A stretch of 64,000 bases of DNA, taken from assembly GCA_032334055.1 (NCBI GenBank), contig JAUOZS010000001.1, positions 2,764,501-2,828,500 of the forward strand, given 5' to 3'. The translations under genes were made by a program, and so were the position numbers. Below the pieces are notes generated by a model, which saw only the letters and a program-made list of their open reading frames with translations, searched no databases and had not been told where the DNA came from. This document shows, one piece after another, positions 59,694 to 64,000 of the stretch. Origin of the DNA: Selenomonadales bacterium 4137-cl. Its GTDB lineage: Bacteria > Bacillota > Negativicutes > Sporomusales > UBA7701. The stretch's first letter is position 1, and every line of letters starts with the position of its first letter.

Positions 59694-61124
59694 TCAGCTT
59701 TTTCCGTATTCGCGCCAGATGGTCGCGAAGCGTTTGCTGCCGATTTCGAAGTGGCCCTGAGATGAGTAAACCCGCCGCAGGAGGTTTTCGCGGCGGCCGG
59801 AACCGCCTGCGAACTCGCCCAGCACCTGAAGGATCTGGAAGGCCATTTCGCTGAGGCCGGCGACGTCCTTGGAGCGATGGATGACTTCGCCGAGGTTGAC
59901 CTGGCAGGTTGACCAGAGGCCGGCGGCTTGTACTTCCTGGATGAGCATCGCCACTTCGACGCCGTAGTTGGCGGGGATGCGCATCTTCAGCAGGTCCTCG
60001 CGGTAGATGGCCACCGTGCCGGCGAGCGGCTGGATATAGCCGGACAGGAGCGGCATGTAGGTGTTGAACCACGGCCGGGCGAGGATTTCCGTGACCCGTC
60101 CGCCGCCCAGCTCCAGGCCGGACGCCTCGACCCGCACCGGCCGCGTGAAGTAGCCCTTGACGTAGCGGATGTCGGGATGGGTGAGGATGGGGCCGAGCAG
60201 CCCGTAGAAGAAGCGCGGGGTGATGCTTTCGATGTCGGTGTCCACCCAGGCGAGGATGTCGGCGTCGGTGACGAAGGCGCTTTTGAACATTGCCTCACCT
60301 TTGCCGCGGTAGCTGCCGAGCTCGGGGGCGATCTCGGGGTGGAGGTAGACGGGGATGCCGTAGGATTTGGCGACCGCCACGGTGTTGTCGGTCGAGGCCG
60401 AGTCGACGAGGATGACTTCGTCGGCCAGCCCGGCGGCCTTGACTTCAAGGGCCGTTTCGATAACCTGGCCGACCGTCCGTTCTTCGTTGAGGCTGGGGAG
60501 GATTATGGCCACCTTCTGGCCCTGTTTGCTTTTGCCGCCGCGCATCACGGCCGGCAGGGAAAAGTCGCCGGCGTCATAGGTTCTTTCCCGCACCCAGCGG
60601 TAGATCTCGTCGCCGGCGGCGAATTCCAGGTCCGTAAACGGACCGCGGACGATGGTCACGCTCCCCTGGTACACTTCTTTGATAGCGTTGTAGAAGGGCA
60701 TTACCTCCGAATCGGCCAGGGGCGCGCCGAAGAACAGCATGCCATGGTCGGCGCCGACGGCCTTGACGAGGTCGATGACCGTCGCTTCGCGGCGCCAGTT
60801 GATGTTGACGTTGTCGAACATGTCGTGGGCGCGGGCCACCACCGAGGAGAGGAAAATATCCTCAAGCTGGGGCAGTTTTTCTTCGAGGTGCAATACCCTA
60901 AGCTGGGTAACGCCGGCGCTTTCCAGCACGTCAAGGACGGCGCAGGCGTTGATGCCGCCGCGCAGCACGGCCGCCGCCGGCCCGTCCACCCAGCCGTCGG
61001 TCAGGACGACGATGTCGTCGCGGTCTTCATAGAGGCTGCCCCGGTCGGCGAAGCCGCGGACGACAATCCGGCAACCGGCCTCCGAAGGCCGTCTTTCCGG
61101 CCAATAAGGTCGTTCTGTTTTCAT
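59694..61124 (-). CDS. GpgS-like glycosyltransferase with extra N-terminal domain
   Basis: A 476-aa protein. Residues about 210-476 match glucosyl-3-phosphoglycerate synthase (GT81): IILPSLNEERTVGQVI, VDSASTDNTVAVA, the DxD-like AWVDTDIES and NYGVEVAMLIQ. GpgS transfers glucose from a nucleotide sugar to 3-phosphoglycerate, a precursor of glucosylglycerate, an osmolyte. The N-terminal 200 residues are a separate unrecognised alpha/beta domain (VVLTDGWVDGPAAAVLRGG), so the enzyme is about 150 residues longer than usual. The ATG at 61124 follows GGGGGG. No GpgP phosphatase is adjacent. Confidence 0.82.
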   Translation of the reverse strand: MKTERPYWPERRPSEAGCRIVVRGFADRGSLYEDRDDIVVLTDGWVDGPAAAVLRGGINACAVLDVLESAGVTQLRVLHLEEKLPQLEDIFLSSVVARAHDMFDNVNINWRREATVIDLVKAVGADHGMLFFGAPLADSEVMPFYNAIKEVYQGSVTIVRGPFTDLEFAAGDEIYRWVRERTYDAGDFSLPAVMRGGKSKQGQKVAIILPSLNEERTVGQVIETALEVKAAGLADEVILVDSASTDNTVAVAKSYGIPVYLHPEIAPELGSYRGKGEAMFKSAFVTDADILAWVDTDIESITPRFFYGLLGPILTHPDIRYVKGYFTRPVRVEASGLELGGGRVTEILARPWFNTYMPLLSGYIQPLAGTVAIYREDLLKMRIPANYGVEVAMLIQEVQAAGLWSTCQVNLGEVIHRSKDVAGLSEMAFQILQVLGEFAGGSGRRENLLRRVYSSQGHFEIGSKRFATIWREYGKS

Positions 61125-61212
61125 ACCGTCCCCCCTTCCCCTGTCGCAAGAAAGAAAAAGCCTGTCGTTGACAGACTGTACCATAATCAACTTGTATATT
61201 TTTCTTGGTTTG

Positions 61213-61242
61213 ATTATATCTTATTCGCCCGCCGGCGGACAA
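61213..61242 (-). promoter_or_regulatory. Promoter of the GpgS-like gene
   Basis: Minus strand TTGTCC (61237-61242), 18-bp spacer, TATAAT (61213-61218). Confidence 0.6.
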
Positions 61243-61272
61243 CCCCTATAAGCGAAAATATTCCAGCAGGCG

Positions 61273-61965
61273 TCAGGCGAGCGCAAGTTCGACCGCCCGC
61301 CGGGCGTGGATGCGGGTGGTATCAAACAGCGGAAGATCGCTGTCGTCCTGGTCGATGAGCAGGGGTATTTCGGTGCAGCCAAGGATGACGCCCTGTGCGC
61401 CGGCGGCGGCCAAACGGCCGATTATCTCGCGGAAGCGCTGCCGGGAATCGGGGTTTACAACCCCCAGCACGAGTTCCCGGTAGATAACGTCATGGATAAT
61501 TTCGCGGTCGGCGGCGTCGGGGATGATGACGTCGATGCCGTGTTTTTCCCTGAGGCGGGTGCGATAGAAATCGCCCTCCATGGTGAAGCGGGTGCCGAGC
61601 AGGCCGATCTTGCCTAACCCCCGGGCTTTGATTTCTTCGGCCGTGGCGTCGGCGATATGGAGCAGCGGAACATCGACCCGGCGGGTGATGTCGTCCGCCA
61701 GCTTGTGCATGGTGTTGGCGCAGATGACGAGCAGTTCCGCCCCGCCCCGCTCTAGCCGTTCGGCGGCGTCGGCCATAAGCGCGCCGAGCTTGTCCCACTC
61801 GCCCTGGTGCTGCAGGGCGGCGACGGCGGCGAAGTCGACAGAATACATCAGGCACTTACAGGAATGGAGCCCGCCCAGTCTTTCCTTTATTTCCTCGTTG
61901 ACGATCCGATAGTACAGCAGCGACGATTCCCAGCTCAGGCCGCCGATCAGGCCGATGGTTTTCAT
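61273..61965 (-). CDS. Aspartate/glutamate racemase family protein
   Basis: A 230-aa cofactor-independent racemase-family enzyme. The two catalytic cysteines are C82 (ICANTMH) and C197 (LGCTEIPLL); GLIGGLSWESSLLYYR is the usual start. Aspartate or glutamate racemisation is likely, though other family activities exist. GGAGGT precedes the ATG at 61965. It stands alone. D-glutamate made here could feed the split cyclase at about 30 kb. Confidence 0.88.
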   Translation of the reverse strand: MKTIGLIGGLSWESSLLYYRIVNEEIKERLGGLHSCKCLMYSVDFAAVAALQHQGEWDKLGALMADAAERLERGGAELLVICANTMHKLADDITRRVDVPLLHIADATAEEIKARGLGKIGLLGTRFTMEGDFYRTRLREKHGIDVIIPDAADREIIHDVIYRELVLGVVNPDSRQRFREIIGRLAAAGAQGVILGCTEIPLLIDQDDSDLPLFDTTRIHARRAVELALA

Positions 61966-62093
61966 GCCCGCACCTCCGTGGCGTTTTTCGTTGTCACCAG
62001 CTTACCGGAAAAGCGCGGCGCTGTATATAGCCAATCGCGCGGCCGACGGGATTAATTGGTATTGCTGAGGTTGCGGGAATATATAGGCCATGG

Positions 62094-62915
62094 TCAATGG
62101 CAGCGGCATGTCCGGGCGGCGAGCAGCGCTTCAAGGACGCCGCCGCCGACCGCCCGCGCTTTGTCGGAGATGGTGAAGCAGTGTTCGGGCCGGCCGCGGG
62201 GGTCGATGTCGCCGATCTTCTGGCCGGCGGCGACTGCCAGGCCGTCGTGGATGAGGCCGCGCAGTACGCCGCCGATGACGGCGGGAACGGGCAGGCCGCC
62301 CACATGGCCGACCGTCTCGCCGGCGGCGACGGTGTCGCCGATGGCCCGCGCCGCCCGGAAGGCGCCGGCCGCGGGAGCGCGCAGCAGCCGCTCGAGGCCG
62401 TAGCCGTCGATAAGTCCCGGAACGCCGGTGTCCGGCAGGGCCTCGCCGTGGTCGATCACTCTGCCGAGGTAGTGGCCGCGGGCCGTTTCGACGACATAGC
62501 CGGCGTCCCGGCCGGCGGCGAACCCCGGGCCGAGGCCGACGACCACCGGCGCGTCGTCCAGGCGGGTGCCGGTGTTGCGTTTGGCGAGGATGGCGTCGAC
62601 CACCGCCCACGGCCGGATCGCTTTCACGATATCGCCCCCAGGGTCGACGACGACGGCGATAAGCCCCCGGCAGGCCGCGGCTACCGCGTCCGCGGGCTCG
62701 GTCCTGACCGCCGTCACCCCTTCGACGGTCGCGCGCCCGTTGAACACGGCGGCGGCGAAGGCGACCGGCAGCCGGATGACGGTTGGCTGCGCCAGTTCGG
62801 TCATAACGACGGCAAAGCCGCTGCGGAAGAGGCGGTGGGCTACGCCGGTGGCCAGGTCGCCGGCGCCTTTGATTACGATGAGGCGGTTTTCCTTGTCCAA
62901 ATTCAATGCGGTCAC
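62094..62915 (-). CDS. yqeB: YqeB, selenium-dependent molybdenum hydroxylase system protein
   Basis: A 273-aa EF2563/YqeB-family protein (VIKGAGDLATGVAHRLFRSG, then VDPGGDIVKAIRPWAVVDAI and KRNTGTRLDDAPVVVGLGPGF). It is a marker of organisms that use labile selenium in molybdenum hydroxylases such as xanthine dehydrogenase. This links it in function with the xdh operon and mobB in the window, though they are far apart. GTG at 62915 is used; a TTG 9 nt later is possible after AAGGTGA. It is 29 nt after the MFS gene on the same strand. Confidence 0.88.
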   Translation of the reverse strand: MTALNLDKENRLIVIKGAGDLATGVAHRLFRSGFAVVMTELAQPTVIRLPVAFAAAVFNGRATVEGVTAVRTEPADAVAAACRGLIAVVVDPGGDIVKAIRPWAVVDAILAKRNTGTRLDDAPVVVGLGPGFAAGRDAGYVVETARGHYLGRVIDHGEALPDTGVPGLIDGYGLERLLRAPAAGAFRAARAIGDTVAAGETVGHVGGLPVPAVIGGVLRGLIHDGLAVAAGQKIGDIDPRGRPEHCFTISDKARAVGGGVLEALLAARTCRCH

Positions 62916-62944
62916 CTTGCTTCCTTACTGGTGGCGGTCGGCCT

Positions 62945-64000
62945 TCAGCGGTTTAGTTCGTCGAGCGATTTGCGCATCGTCTCTTCGCCGAGAACGAATA
63001 CGTTGAGGGCGGTGATGACGAGCACGGCGGTGAATAGGGTGAAGACGAGGGCAAACTTGTCGGGGCCGGTCATTATCCAGCCGACAACGCTGGGGGCGAA
63101 AATGCCGCCGACGCGGCCGAAGGCGGCCGCGAAGCCTACGCCGCTGGCGCGGGCGTGGGTAGGGTAGAGTTCGGGAGAGTAGGTGTAGACGACGCCCCAG
63201 GCACCGAGGTTGAAGAAGGACAGCAGGCAGCCGTAGACGAGAATCTCTGTGCCTGTTTTGGCGATGCCGAAGAAGTAGGCGCAGACGGCGCAGGCGGCCA
63301 GGAAGGAGGAAAGCGTCGGTTTGCGGCCGATGCGGTCGACGAGGTAGGCGGCGGTGAAGTAGCCAGGTATCTGGGCGAGCGTCATCCACAAGACGTATTC
63401 GAACGATCGGATGAGGGTGTGGCCGCTCTTGACGAGCAGGGACGGCAGCCATGTGAAGATGCCGTAGTAGGAGAAGACGATGCCGAACCACAGTATCCAG
63501 AGACAGACCGTCCGGCGCAGATATTGCCCTTTCCACAGGTCGGCGAACGCGAATTGGGGCTTGGGGGCGGCAATTTCGGCGGCGCTGGGCGGCTCGCCCA
63601 CCGGCACGCCCAGTTCGCGCTCGATGGCGGCGACTTGCTCGTGAGCTTCCTGATAACGGCCTTTGTCTATGAGGTAGAGGACCGATTCGGGGACCATCCT
63701 CCACAGCGCGAATACCAATATCGCCGGCAGGGAACCGATATAGAAGGCTATCTGCCAGCCGTGCCGGGGAATAATATAATAGGCGATGACGGCTGCGGCC
63801 AGCCAACCGAAGGCCCAGGCGCTTTCGAGCAGCACGATCATGCGGCCGCGATGGCGGGCGGGCGAGTATTCGCTGACGAGGGTGACGGCCACGGGTAGCT
63901 GGCCGCCGACGCCGAAGCCGACGAGGAAGCGGAAAAAGAGCAGCGATTCGTAGCTCCAGGCGAGGCCGCACAGGCCGGTAGCCACGCTGTAGACGACGAG
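62945..64000 (-). CDS. MFS transporter (sugar/aromatic-acid type), N-terminus outside the window
   Basis: The visible part is about 350 residues, about nine or ten helices, with the MFS motif A-like DRIGRKPTLSS and FLVGFGVGGQLPVAVTLVSE. It fits the sugar porter / AAHS group of MFS carriers that bring in organic acids or niacin-like compounds. The N-terminus, roughly the first 80-100 residues, is cut by the window edge. yqeB follows 29 nt downstream. Substrate unknown. Confidence 0.85.
   Translation of the reverse strand, partial: LVVYSVATGLCGLAWSYESLLFFRFLVGFGVGGQLPVAVTLVSEYSPARHRGRMIVLLESAWAFGWLAAAVIAYYIIPRHGWQIAFYIGSLPAILVFALWRMVPESVLYLIDKGRYQEAHEQVAAIERELGVPVGEPPSAAEIAAPKPQFAFADLWKGQYLRRTVCLWILWFGIVFSYYGIFTWLPSLLVKSGHTLIRSFEYVLWMTLAQIPGYFTAAYLVDRIGRKPTLSSFLAACAVCAYFFGIAKTGTEILVYGCLLSFFNLGAWGVVYTYSPELYPTHARASGVGFAAAFGRVGGIFAPSVVGWIMTGPDKFALVFTLFTAVLVITALNVFVLGEETMRKSLDELNR

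Overview
The window is GC-rich chromosomal DNA of a Gram-positive-lineage anaerobe, densely coded on both strands with strong AGGAGG-type ribosome binding sites. A guanine-class purine riboswitch, an S-box (SAM-I) leader, a BirA box, a SPOCS/DUF3794 spore-type protein, 4-hydroxybutyryl-CoA dehydratase, LarA, a Mo-hydroxylase and many chemotaxis and c-di-GMP proteins together suggest a motile, spore-forming, strictly anaerobic Firmicute. My best guess is a high-GC Sporomusaceae-like member of the Negativicutes; this is inferred from gene content only, as no rRNA is present.

Layout. 1-8.4 kb: 3' part of a GlcF-like Fe-S subunit, a dCache chemoreceptor, a 4-hydroxybutyryl-CoA dehydratase operon with a NifU-domain protein and a CGGC mini-protein, a MarR-GNAT fusion, an HD-GYP protein and a small membrane protein. 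8.4-17.3 kb: SBF-family transporter, GAF-GGDEF cyclase, D-2-hydroxyacid dehydrogenase with a divergent LysR regulator, a Cache-HAMP-PAS-GGDEF-HD-GYP protein, and a SPOCS protein with a huge His/Asp/Cys insert. 17.4-24.2 kb: SixA plus CYTH-CHAD, an orphan pseudopilin, a tight operon of two half-size TauE/SafE proteins, MobB and a hydrolase, an unknown coiled-coil membrane protein and a HAD phosphatase. 24.2-28 kb: WG-repeat protein, signal-less M23 peptidase, a large hairpin element and an EamA transporter. 28-38.4 kb: CoA-transferase, a split D-glutamate cyclase pair, asparagine synthetase, YmaF-like protein, small enzymes, a Cache-domain fragment, a tiny stand-alone transcription unit and a PAS-GGDEF cyclase.

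38.5-46.4 kb: tRNA-Gln and tRNA-Lys, an MFS transporter with a LarA-type racemase, then a sigma54-controlled CitMHS/AtuA-like operon with its PAS enhancer-binding protein. Three near-identical palindromes and a consensus -24/-12 promoter make this the clearest regulatory circuit in the window. 46.4-52.5 kb: a 3D-domain protein and a xanthine dehydrogenase plus purine permease operon behind a guanine-class riboswitch. 52.5-59.7 kb: second chemoreceptor, a Ser/Lys-rich micro-protein, BirA-controlled bioB, DUF1653 and FRG proteins, and metX-metY behind an S-box. 59.7-64 kb: GpgS-like glycosyltransferase, Asp/Glu racemase family protein, YqeB (labile-selenium Mo-hydroxylase maturation) and an MFS transporter cut by the window end.

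The genes suggest fermentative use of hydroxy- and dicarboxylic acids, purines and amino acids, with extensive signal transduction. No CRISPR array, prophage or insertion sequence was seen.
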